Source: Cyanobacteriota bacterium (GTDB lineage Bacteria; Cyanobacteriota; Cyanobacteriia; Leptolyngbyales; Leptolyngbyaceae). Taken from it: DNA of 7,144 nt. Position numbers and translations under genes: made by a program. The stretch lies in the NCBI GenBank assembly GCA_027482985.1, contig JAIXVO010000738.1:1-7144 (forward strand), given 5' to 3'. A model generated the notes under the pieces. The model searched no databases and was not told where the DNA came from. It was given only the letters and a program-made list of their open reading frames with translations. Position 1 is the stretch's first letter, and each line of letters opens with the position of its first letter. Shown here piece by piece: positions 1-5,356 of the stretch.

Positions 1-901
1 CATTCACCGGAAATTGCGGCAGGGCGATCGCATTGGGATAGATCAATAAATAGGTAACAAGCGTCAGCAGCACCGCCAGATCCGACACCAGCACCCCACC
101 CAGCACGCCAAAGCGACAGGCGGCCCAAATCACCGGAATCGCCCCCAGCAACGCAAATTGCAACGTGACAAAAATGCTCGTATAGGTTGCTTGCACCGTC
201 ACCAGGGCAATCAATCCAGCGCTGAGGCCAATCGCCACCAGTTCCAGCCCACGGTTGACGCTGAGGGGAAACAACAAGTCCTGTTGCGCTTGAGCCGCCG
301 CTGATAACTGGGGAATCCAGCTCCAATTGGCTAAGCGCCGAGTCAGGAGCAGCAAGGCCAGCGGCACAATCACGATGGTCGCGATCGCATTGCCCACCCA
401 CCAGTGAGAAACCGTTTCAAATACCTGATCGGCAGGAATTCGCCCTAGGCCATAAAGCGCCGAGCTACCCACCACAGCCGACACAAAACAAGCCGTCAGC
501 GGTGCACTCAATAAAAAGACGGTCACACTCCGCAGGGTATTGAGCGTTAATGACTCTCGAAACAACTTGCGATACAGCAACCACGCGACCAGGGGTTCGA
601 CCATATCCAGCAGTCCCATCCCTTGGAGCCAGCCGCTACTGCCCCAAAAAGGAGCCATGATCACCGATGCCAGTCCGGTCAACAGCGCACCCAATGGCCC
701 CAACCACAGGGTGAGAGTAATGCTCACGCCAGCGGGTGGAAACCAGAGCGACACGGCGGGCTGCACCCGAAACCACAAGGCCACCCCATGCGCTCCGAGC
801 AACAGCAGGAAACCCAACACAGGTAGGCAATAAGAACTCGCACAGAGCGCTCGAAGCCCTCTGTCATGCCAACGAGAAGTAGGACGGAACGGGGTGGACA
901 T
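1..901 (-). CDS. MASE1-domain membrane sensor protein, N-terminal part (C-terminus outside window)
   Basis: The reading frame is open from ATG at 901 to the left window edge, giving 300 visible residues and no stop. The sequence is strongly hydrophobic with about eight candidate membrane segments (roughly 24-45, 58-80, 100-112, 124-145, 168-188, 219-237, 243-262, 266-290). It shows MASE1 hallmarks: VSLWFPPAGVS at 50-60 after the first helix, WWVGNAIATIVIVP at 167-180, and CRFG at 262-265 followed by a Gly-rich helix. MASE1 is an integral membrane sensory domain usually fused to GGDEF, EAL, PAS or histidine-kinase modules. The output module here would lie beyond position 1, so its activity cannot be stated. 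The same frame has a TAA at 961-959 and no other ATG/GTG/TTG before 901, so this start is well constrained although no clear Shine-Dalgarno precedes it. It lies 57 bp downstream of the winged-helix gene on the same strand. The MASE1 call is confident; signalling output is unknown. Confidence 0.82.
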   Translation of the reverse strand, partial: MSTPFRPTSRWHDRGLRALCASSYCLPVLGFLLLLGAHGVALWFRVQPAVSLWFPPAGVSITLTLWLGPLGALLTGLASVIMAPFWGSSGWLQGMGLLDMVEPLVAWLLYRKLFRESLTLNTLRSVTVFLLSAPLTACFVSAVVGSSALYGLGRIPADQVFETVSHWWVGNAIATIVIVPLALLLLTRRLANWSWIPQLSAAAQAQQDLLFPLSVNRGLELVAIGLSAGLIALVTVQATYTSIFVTLQFALLGAIPVIWAACRFGVLGGVLVSDLAVLLTLVTYLLIYPNAIALPQFPVN

Positions 902-958
902 AAGGGGGTAGCAGCAAACGAGACAGGCTGGACAGCGGAAACGAGCGCAGGCAGGGCG

Positions 959-1312
959 TTAGGAGGGGTGAACTGGCTCAACCCGTTCTGGCCGAACGAG
1001 GCTGGTTTCCAGTGACTCTAATTCTAGGGGAATCCAGCCTTTGGCCGGACTCGCCATGAAGACTAAGCCGCCTTCTCGCAAAGCACTCAGGACTTGCCGC
1101 ACACTACTTTTACTAAGCTCCAGCCGTTGGGCGATCGCGTCAGGGGTACACCCGTCGATCGCCTCACAGCAGTCTAAGATATTCAGCGCCAGTTGGTAAG
1201 GTTGATCCAGGTAGGGGCGAATTTGAGCCTGTAACGGCAGCGGCACACAGTCCCGAAAGTAGCGCAGGAAGGTGGACGCAGTTTGAATCTTGGCAAGACT
1301 GGTTTGATTCAC
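959..1312 (-). CDS. small cysteine-rich winged helix-turn-helix protein
   Basis: This encodes 117 residues from a GTG start. Residues about 55-84 form a helix-turn-helix: T-P-D-A-I-A-x-R-L-x-L-S-K-S-S-V-R-Q-V-L-x-A-L-R-x-G-G-L, typical of MarR/Rrf2/IclR-like winged helices, with a possible wing around G92-W93. The first 50 residues form an extra helical region I cannot assign. Four cysteines (22, 48, 49, 55) cluster before and at the start of the HTH, including an adjacent pair, which could suit redox or metal sensing, though nothing proves this. An in-frame ATG at 1393 would add 27 residues. I prefer GTG because AGGA sits 8 nt upstream of it, while the ATG has a purine run directly abutting it with no spacing. 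The added residues are also hydrophobic and overlap a HIP1 site. The MASE1 gene follows after 57 bp, so the two may be one transcript. I do not recognise a named family; DNA binding is inferred from the HTH pattern. Confidence 0.68.
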   Translation of the reverse strand: MNQTSLAKIQTASTFLRYFRDCVPLPLQAQIRPYLDQPYQLALNILDCCEAIDGCTPDAIAQRLELSKSSVRQVLSALREGGLVFMASPAKGWIPLELESLETSLVRPERVEPVHPS

Positions 1313-1320
1313 AGTACCGA

Positions 1321-1324
1321 TCCT
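1321..1324 (-). promoter_or_regulatory. Shine-Dalgarno AGGA deciding a GTG start
   Basis: On the minus strand AGGA is followed by 8 nt and then GTG at 1312. This is the reason for choosing the shorter 117-residue form of the winged-helix protein over the ATG at 1393. Confidence 0.4.
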
Positions 1325-1437
1325 GAAGACAACAACGAGTTGGAAAGAGGGGGCGATCGCCACAGCAACACCTGCCCCCAGAAGGGAAATCATTCCCCTA
1401 ATAGGGTTAGGTTAGAGGGATGGCGATTCAACTCCTG

Positions 1438-1453
1438 TCTATCTGAAGATAGA
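1438..1453. repeat. perfect 6-bp inverted repeat, tetraloop TGAA
   Basis: TCTATC and GATAGA flank a TGAA loop. No T-run follows on either strand, so it is not a canonical terminator. It lies 126 bp upstream of the GTG start of the winged-helix gene and could be an operator or a mRNA leader hairpin. A 6-bp stem of this kind can occur by chance. Confidence 0.3.
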
Positions 1454-1590
1454 TGTTGTGCTTGCACCCCGTTCACAGCACTCGTACATTAGGTCAAACC
1501 CAATCCCACTGCTCGTTGCATGAATTTGTTGGCACGGCAATTTGTCCCAGCTCACAATGCACTAAGGGCGGTTGCTGTCTGTTCCCGGCC

Positions 1591-1611
1591 TTCTGCCCTC
1601 TGCCTGCTACC
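1591..1611. repeat. degenerate heptamer run resembling a cyanobacterial STRR remnant
   Basis: Three consecutive 7-mers, TTCTGCC, CTCTGCC and TGCTACC, lie just beyond the 3' end of the first HAD gene. Short tandemly repeated repetitive heptamers with a CTGCC core occur in intergenic regions of filamentous cyanobacteria. With only three imperfect units this could be chance. Confidence 0.28.
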
Positions 1612-1617
1612 TTACCG

Positions 1618-2322
1618 CTAGGCCGCCGTCTGGTCGTACACCTGCCGCACCCGTTCCAACTCTAAGTCGGATAAATAGTCCACCACCCAGTTGGCGCGGC
1701 GTTGCAACATGTGAAAGGGGTAGCTATTGGCGACACCCACCACGGGAATCCCCGCTCGTTTAGCCGCCGTTAACCCCGCAAACGTATCTTCGATCGCCAA
1801 ACATTCGCCAGGTTGCAACTGGAGATCGGCAAAGGTTTCATTCAACCGTTGCACTGCCAGCAAGTAACCATCGGGTTCCGGTTTACTGGTATGAAGGTCA
1901 TCGCCTGCCACGATCAGGCTAAAGGTATCCTGCAAGTTCATCCGGCTGAGGACGAATTCAATCTCCGATCGCATTGCCCCACTGACGATCGCCAGCTTCA
2001 GTTGACTGGCTCGCAAATTAAAAATGAGATCTTGCAGGCCGGGATAGGACGGAATTTGCTCTAAGCTTTCCAGCGCTTGCCGATAGGCTTTGGCTTTGCG
2101 GGCAATTAAGCTATCCAACATGGGATCGGTCAACACCCGCCCGCGATTGCCAAACAAGTCCCGAATGCAGGCGCGATCGCTCCGCCCCAGGCAAATTTGC
2201 CGAAACTCTCCCGGTTTGGGGCGCAGGTTTTCTTCCAGCAACAGTTGTTCGAGCAGCTGCTCATGGATGGGTTCGTCATTAATAATGACCCCATTAAAGT
2301 CAAACAGTACTACCTTCAACAT
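1618..2322 (-). CDS. HAD-superfamily (beta-phosphoglucomutase-like) protein with Asn in motif I
   Basis: This encodes 234 residues with HAD subfamily IA architecture. Motif I is FDFNG (nucleophile D8), followed by an alpha-helical cap at about 18-85. Motif II is IVSGA (S114), motif III is SKPEP (K147) and motif IV is IEDT with E178-D179, followed by AGLTAAKRAG. Length and motif spacing match phosphoglycolate phosphatase/beta-phosphoglucomutase relatives acting on small soluble phosphoesters. The notable point is N10 in place of the usual second Asp (D-x-D-G), the residue that acts as general acid/base in most family phosphatases and mutases. All other catalytic positions are intact, so this is not simple decay, but substrate and even activity are uncertain. 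I chose ATG 2322 because the sequence then begins MLKVVLFD, the normal family N-terminus; ATG 2331 and GTG 2334 are in-frame alternatives adding 3 or 4 residues. It lies 73 bp downstream of the methyltransferase gene. Confidence 0.85.
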   Translation of the reverse strand: MLKVVLFDFNGVIINDEPIHEQLLEQLLLEENLRPKPGEFRQICLGRSDRACIRDLFGNRGRVLTDPMLDSLIARKAKAYRQALESLEQIPSYPGLQDLIFNLRASQLKLAIVSGAMRSEIEFVLSRMNLQDTFSLIVAGDDLHTSKPEPDGYLLAVQRLNETFADLQLQPGECLAIEDTFAGLTAAKRAGIPVVGVANSYPFHMLQRRANWVVDYLSDLELERVRQVYDQTAA

Positions 2323-2395
2323 CGATCGCATCACCAGAACAGCCCTGTTACGGAGCGTACCATCCCACGGGCGCAGATCGCATCCCGATCCCGGC

Positions 2396-3262
2396 TCAGC
2401 CTAAAGCCCAACCCGTCACCTCCTGGAGGTTTGCTTCAGGCCTGGTAAATTCCACTGTGCGGCTTAAGGGTTTCACGCCACGAGTCGCTTGATGTACCCA
2501 CCAAATGTCCTGAGTTTGCACCGCCCCAAAGCCAGCCGCCCCCATCCAGGCATCCACACTGCCAGCGGCATAATCGTGAATGTAGGGTTCCTCAAAAATG
2601 TTCGTCAGCCAATCCGCTTGCCGCAGCACACGCTGACTGCCATCCAAAACCAGCACTTCCCCGCCCACCGTCAGCAGGCGATAGCTTTCTCGCAAAATGG
2701 CTTTGGCGATCGCGGGTGGCGTTTCATGAAACACCAGGGAGATCGTCACCAGATCAAACGCCCCGTCCGGTAGCCCCGTTTGTTCCGCTAACCCATGTCG
2801 CCACTGCACTTCCACACCCGCCTGCGCCGCTTTGTGCTCAGCCACGACCAGCATATAGGGTGACAGATCTAAACCGACGACTTCCGCTGACGGAAAGGCT
2901 TGTTTCAGCATCAACGTGCCCGTCCCTGTCCCACAGCCCAGATCCAGGATGCGGCGGGGTTGAGTTTGGAGAGTCGCGATCGCCGCTTGCCGCACCAGCG
3001 ATTCTCCCGGCGGTAAGGCGTATTGGGTAATCGGGTCATAGGTGACGGCGGCACCCGTTGTCAGATAACCGCCTTCAATCCCATGAAAGTTGGCGTTCCG
3101 GTAGTAATCGGGATAAGTCACCGCCGGATGGCTGAGGCGAGTCGTCGCCGCGTCCCAATCTAGGCTTTTATAGAAGCGTTCGAGGTCTTCCTGATTCAGC
3201 AGAAAAGTCCGAAACACAGGCGCTAAAAACTTTTCAAAGATGGTGTCAGTGCGAGTTGGCAT
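2396..3262 (-). CDS. class I SAM-dependent methyltransferase
   Basis: This encodes 288 residues with a Rossmann-fold methyltransferase core. Motif I is ILDLGCGTGTG at 105-115 (SAM binding), and the acidic residue ending strand 2 is D132 in VVGLDLS. The post-II/motif IV region is FDLVTISLVFHE at 169-180, with LLTVGGEVLVLD at 196-207. The C-terminal segment carries Trp-rich IWWVHQATRGVKP at 253-265. A roughly 95-residue N-terminal extension (DYYRNANFHGIEGGYL around 52-67) precedes the core and may form a lid or substrate-binding part. It resembles the UbiE/type-11 group, but I cannot name the substrate. The start is supported by AGGA 7 nt upstream on the minus strand. It heads the leftward gene run and may share a transcript with the HAD gene 73 bp downstream. 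A terminator and possible structured leader lie 110-280 bp upstream of it. Confidence 0.88.
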   Translation of the reverse strand: MPTRTDTIFEKFLAPVFRTFLLNQEDLERFYKSLDWDAATTRLSHPAVTYPDYYRNANFHGIEGGYLTTGAAVTYDPITQYALPPGESLVRQAAIATLQTQPRRILDLGCGTGTGTLMLKQAFPSAEVVGLDLSPYMLVVAEHKAAQAGVEVQWRHGLAEQTGLPDGAFDLVTISLVFHETPPAIAKAILRESYRLLTVGGEVLVLDGSQRVLRQADWLTNIFEEPYIHDYAAGSVDAWMGAAGFGAVQTQDIWWVHQATRGVKPLSRTVEFTRPEANLQEVTGWALG

Positions 3263-3269
3263 AGGTCAG

Positions 3270-3273
3270 TCCT
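3270..3273 (-). promoter_or_regulatory. Shine-Dalgarno of the methyltransferase gene
   Basis: AGGA on the minus strand is separated by 7 nt from ATG at 3262, a good spacing that fixes the methyltransferase start. Confidence 0.55.
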
Positions 3274-3371
3274 GGGTTTACCAAGGCTGGCAAAGCAGCC
3301 TCTCAAGTTTTCTCCCAGTGTACTGTGATTCCACAAGAGTGGGGTTTTGCGGGTGACCTGAGCCCGCCACG

Positions 3372-3401
3372 AAAAAACCTCTCAGCAAAATTGCAGAGAG
3401 G
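3372..3401 (-). terminator. intrinsic terminator, leftward
   Basis: Read on the minus strand, CCTCTC and GAGAGG form a 6-bp stem with inner GC/AT pairing (GCAA against TTGC), followed directly by TTTTTT. On the plus strand no T-run follows the stem, so it works only leftward. No annotated leftward gene ends just upstream of it. It therefore implies either a short transcript from the 3400-3600 region or transcription attenuation before the methyltransferase gene, 110 bp further on. Confidence 0.65.
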
Positions 3402-3445
3402 CGCGAACTGATGTGTGGAACCTTAATCGCTAGGAGTCTTGAGAA

Positions 3446-3538
3446 CTATTTATAGAAGACTGACATGGCTGGCTCATGACAATGCTGTGACATTTCAGTC
3501 GGCGGGGGGCAATCCGTAGAACCTAGGATTATAGTCAT
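3446..3538 (-). CDS. possible micro-ORF of 30 codons
   Basis: ATG at 3538 to TAG at 3446 encodes 30 residues with two Cys and two His (C10, H19, C20, H21) and a PPP turn at 11-13. No Shine-Dalgarno precedes it, and it overlaps the inverted-repeat block and a TATAAT. Its only support is its position: the intrinsic terminator at 3372-3401 begins 44 bp past its stop, as expected for a stand-alone gene. A frame this short arises easily by chance. I do not recognise the peptide. Confidence 0.14.
   Translation of the reverse strand: MTIILGSTDCPPPTEMSQHCHEPAMSVFYK
3528..3533 (-). promoter_or_regulatory. TATAAT -10-like box, leftward
   Basis: A perfect TATAAT is present on the minus strand, upstream of the leftward terminator. 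No good -35 is found 15-18 bp upstream. Initiation about 7 nt downstream would give a transcript of about 150 nt ending at the terminator. A second AT-rich candidate, TATAAA, lies at 3449-3454 and would give a transcript of about 70 nt. Confidence 0.25.
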
Positions 3539-3670
3539 GAGCCGGGGGTAAACTCTGCACCCATTCCAGAAGAAATACGGAGAATTCTCGACTTCGCCTT
3601 CAGTCAGTTCGCGATCGCGCTATCCGTACTTTTCCCCTCCTTCACATCCCCCGCCATCAGCGCTGGAGTC

Positions 3671-3695
3671 GCTCAAATTCGGCAAATTTGCTCAA
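3671..3695. promoter_or_regulatory. palindrome between direct repeats upstream of the PEP-CTERM gene
   Basis: GCTCAA at 3671-3676 and 3690-3695 flank a perfect 10-bp palindrome, GCAAATTTGC (3682-3691). CAAATT (3674-3679) and AATTTG (3685-3690) form a second inverted repeat in the same stretch. It sits about 90 bp upstream of the preferred ATG, where a regulator of the PEP-CTERM gene could bind. TTGCTC at 3688-3693 could be a weak -35, but no good -10 follows. It is a candidate operator only. Confidence 0.25.
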
Positions 3696-3784
3696 GCCTT
3701 TTTCTGTCAAGATATGTGATTTTAGTTACATAAGCACTGGTGCGTCGCTTGATTCTGTTCACCTTTAGAAATGGGTACTTGGTT

Positions 3785-4396
3785 ATGAGATTGGCTTTCA
3801 CTTCTCCTCGTGTCTTCTCTGCTGCTACAGTAATGGGTTTAGCCGCAGTCTCGACCCTGGCAATCGGTCATAGCGCGCAGGCGTTTACCGTTGGTTGTCC
3901 CGCCTCCATTGCCAATGATGTCAGTGGCTCGATTTCCTGTGGGATTGCCACCGCAAATCAGGATTCGGTCGCATCTAACCGGCCGTTAACCGTAAACACT
4001 GAAAGCTTCTTTGGGAAAACTGATTGGACGTTTGGCGGCAAGTTGGGCGAAGGCACCTATGCCAATGCTGGGAAGGGTTCCGGCCAAACTGGCACCTTTA
4101 ATCTAGCGGGTCTGGTCAGAAATCCTTTGGATAGCGTGATGTTGGTGTTTAAGAGTGGTCAGAACACGACCCTGGTCGGCTATTTGTTGGGTGCTGGGGT
4201 GACCTCCGGTTCCTGGTCTTCGCCTTTCGATAGCAGCGTATTTAACGTGCCGAACACCCGTGATGTGTCCCACGTCAGCGTTTACTACCGGGAAGGAAGT
4301 TCTGCGGCTGTCCCCGAACCCACTACCATGGCAGGGATGGCCCTGGCTGGTGCTGGTTTAACCGCTTACCGTCGTCGTCGCGCGGCTGCGAAATAA
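3785..4396 (+). CDS. secreted PEP-CTERM sorting-domain protein
   Basis: This encodes 203 residues. A Sec signal peptide spans about 1-33: a basic start, a hydrophobic core at 13-28, and a cleavage site after AQA. The C-terminus is a PEP-CTERM signal: VPEP at 176-179, a short hydrophobic segment at about 181-194, then RRRR at 196-199. PEP-CTERM tails are recognised by exosortase in bacteria that make extracellular polysaccharide, so the mature protein should be processed at the membrane and delivered to the cell surface or matrix. The middle is Gly/Ser/Thr-rich and beta-prone, with DWTFGGKLGEG (80-90), VMLVFKSG (118-125) and RDVSHVSVYY (159-168). This pattern is one I associate with cyanobacterial PEP-CTERM proteins of unknown function. 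Two Cys (38, 52) near the mature N-terminus could form a disulfide. An in-frame GTG at 3740 would add 15 residues and worsen the signal peptide, so ATG 3785 is preferred, although neither has a clear Shine-Dalgarno. No exosortase gene is in the window. Confidence 0.87.
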   Translation: MRLAFTSPRVFSAATVMGLAAVSTLAIGHSAQAFTVGCPASIANDVSGSISCGIATANQDSVASNRPLTVNTESFFGKTDWTFGGKLGEGTYANAGKGSGQTGTFNLAGLVRNPLDSVMLVFKSGQNTTLVGYLLGAGVTSGSWSSPFDSSVFNVPNTRDVSHVSVYYREGSSAAVPEPTTMAGMALAGAGLTAYRRRRAAAK

Positions 4397-4430
4397 CGGC
4401 ATCGTCAAGGTAGACGCAGATAGTTACAAT

Positions 4431-4485
4431 TCATCATTTTTACTGATGATCGCCGCTCCTTGGACTCCTTCCAGGGGCGGCGATC
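4431..4485. terminator. hairpin cluster between convergent genes
   Basis: Two hairpins share 2 bp and so compete. The first is TCATCA/TGATGA (4431-4436 and 4444-4449) around a T-rich loop. The second is GATCGCCGCTCC (4448-4459) pairing with GGGGCGGCGATC (4474-4485), 12 pairs with one G-U, capped by TGGA/TCCA. The second merges into a HIP1 site (4480-4487) and starts 6 bp from the stop of the leftward HAD gene. Neither strand has a long T-run, but position and strength fit bidirectional termination of the PEP-CTERM and HAD transcripts. Confidence 0.5.
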
Positions 4486-4490
4486 GCCGT

Positions 4491-5294
4491 TTAAGACAAA
4501 GATTCTTGCCGAGTTTGCCAATGGGCAAAATCATGCGCGAATTGCTCTAGGGAAATCACCTGAATGGCTGGGTCGGCAGTCGCCGCTGCCCGTTCCCGCT
4601 CAGTGTTATAGCCCCAATCCGCCAAAAACAATTGAACTGCTGCCAGTTCTGGTCGCTTTTGAATCCCTTGCAGGGTTTTGAGCCGATCTTCCACAAACCA
4701 GAACTGGGCATTCTCATCAAACACCAGCATCAGTTCCAGCAGAATATCGCCCTTCGATCGCTGCACTTCCTTGCCATAAATTTGCAGATCCGTCAGGTCA
4801 ATGCCCTGTTGCTCCAACAGTTGGCGAATAAACCGACCTTCTTTCGTGCTGATGATGGCGACCTGGACTTCACTTTGCAAAATCTGTTGCAAGCGATCGC
4901 CCACACCGGGATAAAACCGATGCTCCGCCAGCCAACTCTCCACATCTCTGGCAATCCAGGCATCCCGTGTGCCATCCACCTGCGCCACCAAGGCTGGGGG
5001 AGTCATGTTTTCGGCAGCGACAATTTGCTGGGCGATCGCCGCCCAATGATCCAAAATTTCAGCTTCAGTCACGCCCTGCAACACGGCACGAATCACGATA
5101 GGCATTTCCCACCCCGTTTCCACGACAGGACGCAACCGGTAAAATGACTCTGCCAAACCCGGAGGGGGCGTGAGGCTGGTGGGTTGCCACAAGTTACAGT
5201 AGGCATTCCAGGCCGTAATGAAATACTCTTTCAGACCATCACACAATACTCCGTCAAAATCTAGCGCTAATACGGTCGGACTCATTCCTTGCAT
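4491..5294 (-). CDS. HAD-family hydrolase with canonical motifs
   Basis: This encodes 267 residues. All four HAD motifs are present: LDFDGV with D12 (nucleophile) and D14 (acid/base), IIST ending in T150, K181 in QRSKGD, and VEDR with E202-D203 (Mg2+ ligands). An alpha-helical cap of about 100 residues lies between motifs I and II, which makes it longer than a typical phosphoglycolate phosphatase. Soluble phosphatase activity on a small substrate is the family expectation; I cannot name the substrate. ATG 5294 is taken because AGGGG lies 10 nt upstream. An in-frame ATG at 5285 would shorten it by three residues but has AAGGA abutting it. The gene is convergent with the PEP-CTERM gene and divergent from cobK with a 62-bp gap, so a shared control region with cobK is possible, without evidence of a shared pathway. 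Confidence 0.88.
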   Translation of the reverse strand: MQGMSPTVLALDFDGVLCDGLKEYFITAWNAYCNLWQPTSLTPPPGLAESFYRLRPVVETGWEMPIVIRAVLQGVTEAEILDHWAAIAQQIVAAENMTPPALVAQVDGTRDAWIARDVESWLAEHRFYPGVGDRLQQILQSEVQVAIISTKEGRFIRQLLEQQGIDLTDLQIYGKEVQRSKGDILLELMLVFDENAQFWFVEDRLKTLQGIQKRPELAAVQLFLADWGYNTERERAAATADPAIQVISLEQFAHDFAHWQTRQESLS

Positions 5295-5356
5295 CGTGCG
5301 ATCGCCCCTGGAACTCTCGCCTCTACGTTACCTTAAGAATTCAAGCAAGAAAAAAC
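5295..5356. promoter_or_regulatory. 62-bp divergent promoter region, HAD hydrolase / cobK
   Basis: Both promoters must overlap here or lie within the opposite gene. On the minus strand TTGCTT and TAGAGG are 17 bp apart, a weak sigma-70-like pair for the HAD gene. For cobK no good pair is seen. One HIP1 site (5298-5305) is present. The space is too short for a cobalamin riboswitch. Confidence 0.3.

Larger units (their letters stand above)
1313..1617. other. non-coding region upstream of the winged-helix gene
   Basis: This 305-bp stretch lies between the end of the first HAD gene and the winged-helix start. It holds one HIP1 octamer (1353-1360), a short perfect inverted repeat (1438-1453) and a degenerate heptamer run (1591-1611). 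I found no convincing -35/-10 pair on the minus strand and no U-tailed terminator for the HAD gene. If the GTG start is wrong, 1313-1393 is coding. Confidence 0.5.
3372..3543 (-). ncRNA. candidate structured small RNA or attenuating leader
   Basis: Several elements line up on the minus strand. First is a 10-bp perfect inverted repeat, GGCTCATGAC (3471-3480) with GTCATGAGCC (3534-3543), enclosing two smaller hairpins. Of these, AATG/CATT lies at 3481-3494, and AATCC-TAG/CTA-GGATT lies at 3511-3530 with one bulged base. An AGTCTT/AAGACT hairpin (3435-3461) and the U-tailed terminator (3372-3401) follow. The outer repeat would fold as a three-way junction. A TATAAT lies inside the block (3528-3533), so a transcript starting from it would lack the outer stem. 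That makes the two readings, short RNA or longer leader, mutually exclusive. No match to a riboswitch or Yfr RNA that I know was recognised. Boundaries are approximate, and the fold could instead belong to a plus-strand leader. Confidence 0.27.
3263..3784. other. long divergent intergenic region with unexplained structure
   Basis: The region separates the leftward methyltransferase gene from the rightward PEP-CTERM gene. It contains, from left to right, a small GGCTG/CAGCC hairpin (3285-3300) and a minus-strand intrinsic terminator (3372-3401). An AGTCTT/AAGACT inverted repeat (3435-3461) and a nested inverted-repeat block (3471-3543) follow. Further right are a perfect GAGAATTCTC palindrome (3580-3589), a HIP1 site (3611-3618) and a repeat cluster (3671-3695). 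Apart from the tentative 30-codon ORF listed separately, I see no gene. Confidence 0.6.

Noticed and set aside
540..833. 97-codon plus-strand frame opposite the MASE1 gene
   Set aside because: The composition is low-complexity and the minus-strand frame has clear MASE1 motifs throughout the same span.
3372..3455. Yfr1-like cyanobacterial small RNA
   Set aside because: The size and terminal hairpin fit, but the conserved ACUCCUCACAC single-stranded motif is not present.
3471..3543. 73-nt block as a tRNA gene
   Set aside because: The length and outer stem suggest a tRNA, but there is no T-loop, D-loop or three-arm order, and the outer stem is 10 bp, not 7.
3471..3543. Short transposon-like element (MITE) bounded by 10-bp inverted repeats
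   Set aside because: No target-site duplication flanks the repeats, and there is no second copy in the window to support mobility.
4632..5147. 171-codon open frame on the plus strand opposite the second HAD gene
   Set aside because: The opposite strand encodes all four HAD motifs in order; this frame shows no recognisable domain and is a shadow.
5295..5356. Cobalamin riboswitch upstream of cobK
   Set aside because: Only 62 bp separate cobK from the divergent gene, and no B12-box-like sequence is seen.
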